Part shown: piece by piece, positions 1 through 5,360 of the stretch
Position numbering within the stretch: position 1 is the first letter of the stretch
Layout of the letters: every line of letters starts with the position of its first letter
Assembly: GCA_032123675.1 (NCBI GenBank)
Contig: JAQBEX010000093.1
Location: forward strand, 1-12,827
DNA length: 12,827 nt
Direction: 5' to 3'
Source: Prado023 sp032123675
GTDB lineage: Bacteria > Actinomycetota > Actinomycetes > S36-B12 > CAIYMF01
Position numbers and translations under genes: made by a program
The notes under the pieces: generated by a model
The model's input: only the letters and a program-made list of their open reading frames with translations
Told to the model about the DNA's origin: nothing
Database searches by the model: none

Positions 1-6
1 CCGGCG

Positions 7-39
7 CCCCGGCCCGCCCCCCGCCGGCCCCCCACCCCC
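7..39. other. C-run tract with G-quadruplex potential on the minus strand
   Basis: Five runs of three to six cytosines (7-10, 13-15, 17-22, 28-33, 35-39) are separated by one to five bases, so the minus strand carries five closely spaced G-runs. This pattern can in principle fold as a G-quadruplex, or as an i-motif on the C strand. The tract directly abuts the long hairpin at 40-109. No coding frame could be supported here. In a GC-rich genome such tracts also arise by chance. Confidence 0.4.
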
Positions 40-109
40 GCAGAATCTCCGCGTAGGGCGGGAATCTCCACGCCGTCGCGGAGATTCCGGCCCTACGCGG
101 AGGATCTGC
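40..109. repeat. Long near-perfect inverted repeat (33-nt arms, 4-nt loop)
   Basis: The left arm (40-72) pairs with the right arm (77-109) around the loop CCGT at 73-76, with only four mismatched positions. Each arm holds two related 11-mers: GAATCTCCGCG at 43-53 and GAATCTCCACG at 62-72 on the left, and their complements at 77-87 and 96-106 on the right. The element is therefore both palindromic and internally repeated. It lies upstream of the promoter proposed for the next gene and has no downstream T-tract. A dispersed intergenic palindrome (REP- or MITE-like) or the terminator of a gene left of the window are both possible. Which one is inference. Confidence 0.75.
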
Positions 110-170
110 CCAGCCGGGGAGCCCCCGCCTGACCCGGATTCGGTCCCCGGCGGGATGGCCCGGCCCCGGA

Positions 171-176
171 TATCGT
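171..176 (+). promoter_or_regulatory. Candidate -10 box TATCGT (leaderless type)
   Basis: TATCGT fits the actinobacterial -10 consensus TANNNT and ends seven bases before ATG 184. Transcription would then begin at or next to the start codon. No canonical -35 box is visible. The same geometry recurs before four other genes in the window, which supports the reading. Confidence 0.45.
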
Positions 177-183
177 GGAGTTC

Positions 184-1032
184 ATGTCCTTGGGAACGCT
201 CATCATCATCACGCTGCTCGTTGCAGCCATCGTCACCCTCATGCGATCTGGAACCCGTCAGAGCGAGGTCCGATCGCAGCAGAGCACGCAGGCTGCCGAG
301 CGTCGCTGGCAGGCCGTGCGCCGTGTCGCGGAGGAGGACGTCACCGCACTCGGCCAGCAGATCGCGGCCACGCCGGTCCCGGAGTCGCTCGACCCGGATG
401 CAGCCCGCGACTTCGATGACGCGCTCGGATCCTACGAGCGGGCCAAGGAGGCGCTGGCCGCCTCGGCGCACCCCGACGACCTGCAGTGGGTGTCGAAGTC
501 CCTCGATGACGGCCGGTTCGCACTGGCCACCGTCGACGCACGCCGGGACGGACGGCCCCTGCCCAACCGGCGCCCGCCGTGCTTCTTCGACCAGCGGCAC
601 GGGCTGTCCGTGGGGGAGGCCGAGTGGGCGCCGCCGCAGGGCGTCACCCGCGAGGTGCCGGTGTGCGCGGCCTGTGACGCGCGGATCAGGGATGGCCTGG
701 ATCCCCAGGCGCGGATGGTCCCGACAGCCGCGGGGGACCGGCCCTACTACGACGCCGGCCCGGAGTTCGCCCCCTGGGCGCGCGGCTGGTACGCCGGGTC
801 CGGTCTGTACGTCATGAACAACGTCCTGATGGGCACCCTGCTGTTCAACGCCCTCTACCTGCCGCCGGGCTACGACTACCTCGGCGACGGTGGTGCCGAG
901 TTCGGCGGCGAGGGCGGCCAGGGCGGCGCCGATGGCGGGGACGGCGGCGACTTCGGTGGTGGGGGTGACATGGGCGGCGGAGACTTCGGCGACATCGGTG
1001 GCGGGGGAGGCTTCGACTTCGGCGGGTTCTAA
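184..1032 (+). CDS. Membrane-anchored protein with a C/H...CxxC cluster and Gly/Asp-rich tail, function unknown
   Basis: The 282-residue product has one hydrophobic segment (about residues 3-20) followed by a charged, helix-prone region (about 25-105) rich in Ala, Glu, Arg and Asp. A compact segment then carries C133-X5-H139 within CFFDQRHG and C164 in C161-X2-C164, a spacing that could bind a metal such as zinc. A PYYDAGPEFAPWARGWY stretch leads into a second hydrophobic segment (about 205-228). The last 50 residues are almost all Gly, Asp and Phe, encoded by GGC/GGT-rich DNA. From memory, actinobacteria hold a conserved unnamed family with the PCFF...HG and AGP...APWA motifs. Gly-rich tails of this kind are also seen on TPM-domain membrane proteins, although no TPM domain is recognised here. 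An in-frame GTG at 175 would add three residues. ATG 184 was preferred because of the -10 box at 171 and the poor Shine-Dalgarno choices. The function is not known. Confidence 0.8.
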   Translation: MSLGTLIIITLLVAAIVTLMRSGTRQSEVRSQQSTQAAERRWQAVRRVAEEDVTALGQQIAATPVPESLDPDAARDFDDALGSYERAKEALAASAHPDDLQWVSKSLDDGRFALATVDARRDGRPLPNRRPPCFFDQRHGLSVGEAEWAPPQGVTREVPVCAACDARIRDGLDPQARMVPTAAGDRPYYDAGPEFAPWARGWYAGSGLYVMNNVLMGTLLFNALYLPPGYDYLGDGGAEFGGEGGQGGADGGDGGDFGGGGDMGGGDFGDIGGGGGFDFGGF

Positions 1033-1051
1033 GACCTCAGTCCGCTGCGCC

Positions 1052-1056
1052 GAGGA
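1052..1056 (+). promoter_or_regulatory. Ribosome binding site deciding the small-ORF start
   Basis: GAGGA ends nine bases before ATG 1066. The in-frame ATG at 1084 has no well-spaced purine-rich site, so ATG 1066 is favoured as the start of the small membrane peptide. Confidence 0.45.
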
Positions 1057-1065
1057 TCCATCGCG

Positions 1066-1164
1066 ATGGGCGATGATGGGGTCATGGACCCGCAAATCGT
1101 GAAGATCATCGCCATCATCCTCATCCTCTGCCTGATCGGCATGGTGTTCATCGGCTTCCTGTAG
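1066..1164 (+). CDS. Small single-pass membrane peptide (32 aa), unknown function
   Basis: The reading frame encodes MGDDGVMDPQIVKII followed by an unbroken hydrophobic run (AIILILCLIGMVFIGFL) to the TAG stop, so nearly the whole second half is one membrane helix. A short acidic N-terminus and a single Lys precede the helix. It begins 33 bases after the upstream membrane protein gene in the same direction and is followed by a strong hairpin, which suggests the two are co-transcribed. An alternative start at ATG 1084 would give MDPQIVKII... with 26 residues. That a frame this short is real rests on the clean membrane helix, the ribosome binding site and its fit between the upstream gene and the terminator. 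Homology could not be tested. Confidence 0.55.
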   Translation: MGDDGVMDPQIVKIIAIILILCLIGMVFIGFL

Positions 1165-1182
1165 GACACGCCCGGACATGAA

Positions 1183-1214
1183 TGTGGCCGACCCCCCGCG
1201 GGGAGCCGGCCACA
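1183..1214. terminator. Hairpin between convergent genes, probable bidirectional terminator
   Basis: TGTGGCCG (1183-1190) pairs with CGGCCACA (1207-1214), extended inside by CCCC/GGGG pairing with a small internal bulge. The hairpin lies between the stop of the plus-strand small ORF and the stop of minus-strand gap, where a shared terminator is expected. There is no T-tract on either side, as is common for GC-rich actinobacterial terminators. Confidence 0.7.
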
Positions 1215-1230
1215 CCGACGAACGGACCAA

Positions 1231-2232
1231 CTAGGCGCTGACGACCATGATCATGTCGACGACCTTGTTGCTGTAGCCCCACTCGTTGTCGTACCAGGCG
1301 ACCAGCTTGACGAAGGTATCGTCCAGCGCGATGCCGGCTCCGGCATCGAACACCGACGTCAGCGACTCACCGACGAAGTCGGTCGAAACGACCTTGTCCT
1401 CCGTGTAGCCCAGGACACCGAGCAGCGGACCCTCGGATGCGGCCTTGACCGCAGCCTTGATGTCGTCGTAGGACGCCGGGTTCTCCAGCTCGACGGTCAG
1501 GTCGACCACGGAGACGTCCGAGGTGGGCACGCGGAACGCCATGCCCGTCAGCTTGCCGTTGAGCTCGGGCAGCACCTTGCCGACGGCCTTGGCCGCACCG
1601 GTCGAGGACGGGATGATGTTCTCGAGGATGCCACGGCCGCCGCGCCAGTCCTTCATGGACGGGCCGTCAACGGTCTTCTGCGTCGCGGTCGCCGCGTGCA
1701 CGGTCGTCATGAGGCCACGCTTGATGCCGAAGTTGTCGTTGATGACCTTGGCGATCGGTGCCAGGCAGTTCGTGGTGCACGACGCGTTGGAGATGATCGC
1801 CTCGCCCGCGTACTTGTCGGAGTTCACGCCGAACACGAACATCGGGGTGTCGTCCTTGGACGGAGCCGAGAGGATGACCTTCTTCGCGCCGGCGTCGATG
1901 TGCTTCTGCGCGGTCTCCTTGGTCAGGAACAGGCCCGTCGACTCGACGACGACATCGGCGCCCACATCGCCCCACGCCAGTGCGGCCGGGTCGCGCTCGG
2001 CGGTCAGGCGGATCGCGTTGCCGTTGACGATCAGGTTCGACCCGTCGACCGACACGTCACCGTTGAACCGGCCGTGGACCGAGTCGAACTTGAGCATGTA
2101 GGCCAAGTAGTCCGGGTCAAGCAGGTCGTTGATGCCGACTACCTGGATCGCCTCCGGGTAGTTCTGCACGGCGGCACGGAACACCATCCGGCCGATTCGA
2201 CCGAAGCCGTTGATGCCTACCTTGATTGCCAT
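1231..2232 (-). CDS. gap: Glyceraldehyde-3-phosphate dehydrogenase
   Basis: This 333-residue cytosolic enzyme catalyses the NAD-dependent oxidation and phosphorylation of glyceraldehyde 3-phosphate to 1,3-bisphosphoglycerate in glycolysis. The Rossmann motif VGINGFGRIGR opens the protein, and GINDLLD (about 33-39) places the Asp expected to select NAD over NADP. The catalytic Cys152 lies in ASCTTNC and His179 in TTVHA. The C-terminus carries the usual WYDNEWGYSNK. The segment HAATATQKTVDGPSMKDWRG resembles E. coli GapA and eukaryotic GAPDH more than the HxYTNDQ...HKDLRRAR form common in actinobacteria. Start ATG 2232 follows GGAAGG at good spacing on the minus strand, and the in-frame upstream codons add residues before the conserved start of the family. 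No pgk or tpi is adjacent, unlike the usual actinobacterial gap-pgk-tpi cluster. Confidence 0.97.
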   Translation of the reverse strand: MAIKVGINGFGRIGRMVFRAAVQNYPEAIQVVGINDLLDPDYLAYMLKFDSVHGRFNGDVSVDGSNLIVNGNAIRLTAERDPAALAWGDVGADVVVESTGLFLTKETAQKHIDAGAKKVILSAPSKDDTPMFVFGVNSDKYAGEAIISNASCTTNCLAPIAKVINDNFGIKRGLMTTVHAATATQKTVDGPSMKDWRGGRGILENIIPSSTGAAKAVGKVLPELNGKLTGMAFRVPTSDVSVVDLTVELENPASYDDIKAAVKAASEGPLLGVLGYTEDKVVSTDFVGESLTSVFDAGAGIALDDTFVKLVAWYDNEWGYSNKVVDMIMVVSA

Positions 2233-2274
2233 ATGTCTGCCTTCCATCGGGTATGGGGTGCGCAAGCATCCGCA

Positions 2275-2280
2275 ACACTA
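2275..2280 (-). promoter_or_regulatory. Candidate -10 box TAGTGT for gap
   Basis: On the minus strand TAGTGT fits TANNNT and would give a leader of roughly 35 bases containing the GGAAGG ribosome binding site of gap. No good -35 match lies 17-18 bases upstream, so this is tentative. Confidence 0.35.
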
Positions 2281-2306
2281 CTAGCCACCGGAAGGCATCG
2301 CCTGCT

Positions 2307-2330
2307 GGCTGAACGGCGGCGCGATCAGCC
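2307..2330 (-). terminator. Weak hairpin downstream of the 101-aa membrane protein gene
   Basis: GGCTGA (2307-2312) and TCAGCC (2325-2330) form a six-base-pair stem with a twelve-base loop in the 121-base gap between the two minus-strand genes. There is no T-tract and the stem is short, so termination here is only possible, not shown. Confidence 0.2.
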
Positions 2331-2353
2331 CCAAGTGAACGCACGCATCGTGC

Positions 2354-2659
2354 TCAGATCGGCTCTGAGGCCGGGTAGTAGGGCACCTCGTAGCGGCGGC
2401 GGTAGCTGCCGGTGTAGGACCCGATGTCGATGACGAACGCCAGCGCGACGAGGAACCAGTCGAAGCCAGCGACATCCCCGCTCCACCAGGCGAGCAGGAC
2501 GTAGGCCAGCGTCGTGTAGGGCAGCAGGAACCATCCGATCAGCGGGATGATCCACGAACCGTCGAACGCCTTGGTGATCTGGTCGTTGAACAGAGCCATC
2601 AGGGCCAGCGTGAGGCGGGGCGCGAACGCACCGAGGAACAGGACGAAGCAACCGCACAT
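2354..2659 (-). CDS. Small polytopic membrane protein, conserved actinobacterial type, function unknown
   Basis: The 101-residue product begins MCGCFVLFLGAFAPRLTLAL and has three hydrophobic stretches (about residues 3-24, 37-57 and 66-82). They are separated by FNDQITKAFDG, the FLPYTTLAYVL stretch and an acidic WWSGDVAGFD loop, and the protein ends with a basic SYRRRYEVPYYP tail. From memory, small actinobacterial membrane proteins share the order (M)C-x-C, APRL/GPRL, an F-LPxTTL motif and a D-GSY/GTY C-terminal motif. No biochemical role is known to me. ATG 2659 is chosen because AAGGAG (plus-strand 2668-2673) sits eight bases upstream. A longer frame to 2737 adds only an Arg/Gly-rich non-conserved stretch. 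It diverges from thyX and precedes gap on the same strand. Confidence 0.85.
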   Translation of the reverse strand: MCGCFVLFLGAFAPRLTLALMALFNDQITKAFDGSWIIPLIGWFLLPYTTLAYVLLAWWSGDVAGFDWFLVALAFVIDIGSYTGSYRRRYEVPYYPASEPI

Positions 2660-2739
2660 GTTCGCTACTCCTTGACGACCGGCCGGACCGCCACGCCGTG
2701 GCGACCGCGCACCTACGAGGCTCGTGGGCAGGCTCACGA

Positions 2740-2745
2740 TAGCGT
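2740..2745 (+). promoter_or_regulatory. Candidate -10 box TAGCGT for thyX
   Basis: TAGCGT matches the TAGNNT form seen before other genes here. Initiation about seven bases downstream would give a leader of roughly 65 bases before the thyX start at 2818. ATG 2758 lies only twelve bases from the box and could make a short 5' extension, but protein conservation argues against it. Confidence 0.4.
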
Positions 2746-2805
2746 GACGGGCTGACGATGCCGGCCCCGACGCCGGCGCACCCTGGCGCCGTGGCGCAGA
2801 TGACC

Positions 2806-2811
2806 GGGAGG
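2806..2811 (+). promoter_or_regulatory. Strong ribosome binding site fixing the thyX start
   Basis: GGGAGG ends six bases before ATG 2818. This supports ATG 2818 over the in-frame ATG 2758, which has no such site. Confidence 0.7.
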
Positions 2812-2817
2812 ACCCAC

Positions 2818-3534
2818 ATGGCCGAGCCGAGGTTCCGCAGCGACATCACGGTGGAACTGGTCAAGCACGCCGCCAGCGACGCCGACATCATCTGGGCGGC
2901 TCGGGTCTCCACGAAGGGTGAGCAGTCCCTCGACGATCTGGAGGCGGACCCCGCCAAGTCCGCCGGGCTGATCAACTACCTGATGCGCGACCGGCACGGC
3001 TCGCCGTTCGAGCACTCGTCGATGACGTTCTTCGTGCAGGCGCCGATCTTCATGTGGCGCGAGCACTTCCGCCACCGGATGGCCTCCTACAACGAGGAGT
3101 CGGGCCGCTACAAGGTGCTGGATCCGACGTTCTACGTGCCCGGGCCGGAGCGCAAGCTCGTGCAGGTCGGCAAGGCGGGCGCCTACGACTTCCAGGATGG
3201 GAGCGCCGAGCAGTACGAGACTGTCCGCAGCCAGACCGAGTCCGCGTGCCGCGCGGCCTACGCGGCCTACCAGACGATGCTGGAGGCCGGGGTCGCCCGG
3301 GAGGTGGCCCGGATCGTGCTGCCGGTGTCGATCTACTCCTCGGCGTACGTGACCATGAACGCCCGATCGCTGATGAACTTCCTCTCGCTTCGTCGGCGCA
3401 GCGAGGATTCGCGCTTCCCGAGCTTCCCGCAGCGGGAGATCGAGATGGTCGCTGAGCGCTACGAGGAGGAGTGGGCGCGGCTCATGCCGCTGACCCATGC
3501 CGCATTCGTGGCCAACGGTCGGGTCGCTCCGTAG
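2818..3534 (+). CDS. thyX: Flavin-dependent thymidylate synthase ThyX
   Basis: ThyX makes dTMP from dUMP using FAD, NADPH and methylene-tetrahydrofolate, in place of classical ThyA. The 238-residue product carries the diagnostic RHR-X7-S motif at R85-H86-R87...S95 within RHRMASYNEESGRY, where FAD and dUMP bind. Conserved HGSPFEH (60-66) and the C-terminal MNARSLMNFLSLRR segment, which contributes substrate-binding Arg residues, are also present. Length is normal for bacterial ThyX. The gene diverges from the small membrane protein gene and ends 23 bases before the next start. In other actinobacteria thyX also lies close to dapA, as it does here. Nothing looks damaged. Identity is seen directly in the motif, and the reaction is established for the family. 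Confidence 0.97.
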   Translation: MAEPRFRSDITVELVKHAASDADIIWAARVSTKGEQSLDDLEADPAKSAGLINYLMRDRHGSPFEHSSMTFFVQAPIFMWREHFRHRMASYNEESGRYKVLDPTFYVPGPERKLVQVGKAGAYDFQDGSAEQYETVRSQTESACRAAYAAYQTMLEAGVAREVARIVLPVSIYSSAYVTMNARSLMNFLSLRRRSEDSRFPSFPQREIEMVAERYEEEWARLMPLTHAAFVANGRVAP

Positions 3535-3544
3535 CCCAAACCGG

Positions 3545-3550
3545 TAGGCT
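3545..3550 (+). promoter_or_regulatory. -10 box TAGGCT, leaderless geometry
   Basis: TAGGCT is separated from GTG 3558 by seven bases. This predicts an mRNA whose 5' end is at or within one base of the start codon, and no Shine-Dalgarno sequence is present. It supports GTG 3558 as the start and gives the gene its own promoter independent of thyX. Confidence 0.5.
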
Positions 3551-3557
3551 CGAGATC

Positions 3558-4244
3558 GTGACTGCGATCTCCACACGCACGGTTGGCGGGCGAACCTATC
3601 GGCGGGAGCCGGTCAAGACCCACATGGTCGGCATCGGGGAGGACCTGGGGGCCGTCGTGGCGCTCTACGCCGCCGAGCGGATCACCCCGCAGACATCGAT
3701 GTGCCTGTCGCAGAAGTTCGTCTCGATCTGCCGTGGCGACGTCCGGCACATCAATGACGTCAAGGACTCGTGGCTCGCCAGGCTCATCGTCAAGTACGTC
3801 CAGAAGAACGACAACGGCGACATCGGCTACAGCCACCCCAAGAAGATGCAGGTGGCCATCGATGAGGTCGGCTACCCGCGGATGATGGCCGCCGTCGTCG
3901 GTGGGGGCTTCTCGAAGTTCGTGCTGCGCCGCCAGGGGGACTTCTACCGGATCGCCGGGCACCACATCTCCGAGATCGACGGCTTCAACCCTGACGCGAT
4001 GGCGCCCTTCGACCAGTACGCCATGCTCCCCTCGCCCGACCCCGACGGGATCTGCGATGAGCTGGCCCGCCAGTTCGGCTGCTCGGCCTACATCATCGAC
4101 GGGAACAACATCAACGTCGAGATCGTCGGGCGCAGCGCCAACCTCCCCCTGTCCATCGCCGACGCCCGCGAGGTCATGCTCGACAACCCGATGGGGCAGG
4201 GCGACGAGATGACCCCAGTCTTCCTGATCACCCCGGTGGACTAG
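3558..4244 (+). CDS. Coenzyme F420-0:L-glutamate ligase (CofE)-like protein, substrate unknown
   Basis: The 228-residue product has features I associate with the F420_ligase fold (CofE/FbiB N-domain family) and its uncharacterised bacterial relatives. The N-terminus reads YRREPVKTHMVGIGEDL, corresponding to the P-hinge and GDDL start of that fold. VKDSWLARLIVKYV parallels the KDPRLVxLIL helix. SHPKKMQVAIDEVGYPRMMAA follows, and LPSPDPDGICDELARQFGCSAYIID parallels the CofE DPDASAxxIR...VxVIIxDT segment. Typical CofE residues in the HR-GFVxANAGID stretch are replaced by the RIAGHHISEIDGFNPD region, so canonical F420 glutamylation is doubtful. CofE-type enzymes attach glutamate using GTP. The reaction here is not established. 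No other F420 gene lies in the window. A longer frame from 3471 was rejected because it overlaps thyX and lacks the leaderless promoter fit. Assignment rests on remembered motifs and is moderate. Confidence 0.65.
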   Translation: MTAISTRTVGGRTYRREPVKTHMVGIGEDLGAVVALYAAERITPQTSMCLSQKFVSICRGDVRHINDVKDSWLARLIVKYVQKNDNGDIGYSHPKKMQVAIDEVGYPRMMAAVVGGGFSKFVLRRQGDFYRIAGHHISEIDGFNPDAMAPFDQYAMLPSPDPDGICDELARQFGCSAYIIDGNNINVEIVGRSANLPLSIADAREVMLDNPMGQGDEMTPVFLITPVD

Positions 4245-4298
4245 CGACGCCGACCACGGACACGTCGGCACCCACCGGCAGTTCGGATGCTGGGCCGA

Positions 4299-4304
4299 TA
4301 GCGT
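4299..4304 (+). promoter_or_regulatory. -10 box TAGCGT, leaderless geometry before dapA
   Basis: TAGCGT is followed by six bases and then ATG 4311. No purine-rich ribosome binding site lies in that gap. The geometry decides ATG 4311 over the in-frame GTG 4305. Confidence 0.55.
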
Positions 4305-4310
4305 GTGCCC

Positions 4311-5225
4311 ATGGCATTCGATCCCTCCAGCCCAGCACCCTTCGGCCACATGCTCACGGCCATGGTCACCCCGATGACCCCCGACGGGGAGGTGGACTTC
4401 GAGGGCGTCGCCCAACTGGCCACCCACCTCGTGGACGTCGGTGGCAACGACGGCCTCATCGTCAACGGCACGACGGGGGAGTCACCGACGCTGCGTGACT
4501 CGGAGAAGCTCGAGTGCCTCAAGGTGGTCCTCGACGCCGTCGGCGACCGGGCCACCATCGTCGCCGGGGCCGGGAACAACGACACCCGGCACTCGATCGA
4601 GATCTCCACGGCCGCTCAGGAGGCTGGGGCGCACGGACTGCTGATCGTCACGCCGTACTACAACAAGCCACCCCAGGCGGGGCTCGCCGCGCACTTCCTG
4701 GCGATCGCCGAGGCCACCGACCGGCCGATCATGACCTACGACATCCCCGGGCGGACCGGAACCCCCATCTCGCCCGAGACCTTTGCCCGGATCGCCGAGC
4801 ACCCGCGGATCGTGGCCAACAAGGACGCCAGGGCCGACGTGGCCGGCGCCGCTTCCGTCATCGCGACGACCGGCCTGGCCTGGTACTCCGGCGATGACGC
4901 GCTGACCCTGCCGCTGCTCTCGGTCGGTGCCGTCGGAGTCGTCTCCGTGGTCGGCCATCTGCTCAGCGACCGGATCGGCGAGATGATGGCCGAGTACCGG
5001 TCGGGGGCGGTTGCGCGCGCCACCGAGCTCAACGCCTCAATGATCCCGGCCTACGTGGGTATGTTCCGCACCCAGGGCGTCATCATGGCCAAGGCGGCCC
5101 TGCAGGACCTCGGCCTGCCAGCCGGGCCGGTCCGGCTACCACTGGTGAACGCGACGCCCGAGCAGGCAGCCACCCTGCGCACCGACCTGGCAGCAGCGGG
5201 GGTCGCGGGGTTCGTGGCGGACTGA
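4311..5225 (+). CDS. dapA: 4-hydroxy-tetrahydrodipicolinate synthase
   Basis: DapA condenses pyruvate with aspartate semialdehyde, the first committed step to diaminopimelate (peptidoglycan) and lysine. The 304-residue TIM barrel shows the full catalytic set at a constant offset of ten from E. coli numbering: T54-T55 in NGTTGES, Y117 in VTPYYNKP, Y143 and R148 in TYDIPGRTG, and the Schiff-base lysine K171 in VANKDAR. Length is normal. The protein begins MAFDPSSPAPFG, a usual short lead before the first strand. The gene follows the CofE-like gene by 66 bases, and its likely leaderless promoter suggests independent transcription. In many actinobacteria the next gene is RNase J, but here ftsK follows. 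Confidence 0.96.
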   Translation: MAFDPSSPAPFGHMLTAMVTPMTPDGEVDFEGVAQLATHLVDVGGNDGLIVNGTTGESPTLRDSEKLECLKVVLDAVGDRATIVAGAGNNDTRHSIEISTAAQEAGAHGLLIVTPYYNKPPQAGLAAHFLAIAEATDRPIMTYDIPGRTGTPISPETFARIAEHPRIVANKDARADVAGAASVIATTGLAWYSGDDALTLPLLSVGAVGVVSVVGHLLSDRIGEMMAEYRSGAVARATELNASMIPAYVGMFRTQGVIMAKAALQDLGLPAGPVRLPLVNATPEQAATLRTDLAAAGVAGFVAD

Positions 5226-5348
5226 CAGCTGCTGCGCGGGCGGGGCGCTACCCCGTCGGGGGTTCCCCGGCAGGTGTGCCTGTGCTCAGCCGGCACGACA
5301 CGAACCCTCCCCGGGGGCGGGACGCCCGCTGGCGAGCCAACCCCCCGG
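5226..5348. other. dapA-ftsK intergenic region with small hairpins
   Basis: This gap holds no supportable gene. Three short stems are visible: ACCCC/GGGGT around 5250-5263, CAGG-TGTG-CCTG at 5271-5282, and GCGGG-ACG-CCCGC at 5317-5329. Any of these could help end dapA transcription, but none has a T-tract. This is the position where many actinobacteria carry the RNase J gene; no remnant of it is recognisable. Confidence 0.4.
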
Positions 5349-5354
5349 TAGCCT
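5349..5354 (+). promoter_or_regulatory. -10 box TAGCCT, leaderless geometry before ftsK
   Basis: TAGCCT is followed by six bases (CGCGGC) and ATG 5361. There is no Shine-Dalgarno sequence. This is the same arrangement as before dapA. Confidence 0.55.
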
Positions 5355-5360
5355 CGCGGC

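Noticed and set aside
1696..2433. Plus-strand 245-codon frame opposite gap
   Set aside because: It is antisense to a complete GAPDH, with Val/Asp/His/Arg-rich composition and no recognisable domain.
2689..2703. Short palindrome CGCCAC-GCC-GTGGCG between the divergent genes
   Set aside because: Six-base GC arms are common by chance in this composition. It does not coincide with a clear promoter element, so it was not listed as an operator.
2758..2817. N-terminal extension of ThyX from ATG 2758
   Set aside because: The added residues are Pro/Ala-rich and not part of the family. ATG 2818 has a strong GGGAGG site.
3471..3557. Earlier start for the CofE-like protein, overlapping thyX
   Set aside because: It would overlap thyX by 64 bases in another frame. 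GTG 3558 has the -10 box at the spacing seen before dapA and ftsK.
3459..4427. Minus-strand 322-codon frame opposite the CofE-like gene
   Set aside because: Composition is dominated by Val, Asp, Gly, His and Leu, as in antisense shadows. The plus-strand gene has a coherent fold and a matching promoter.
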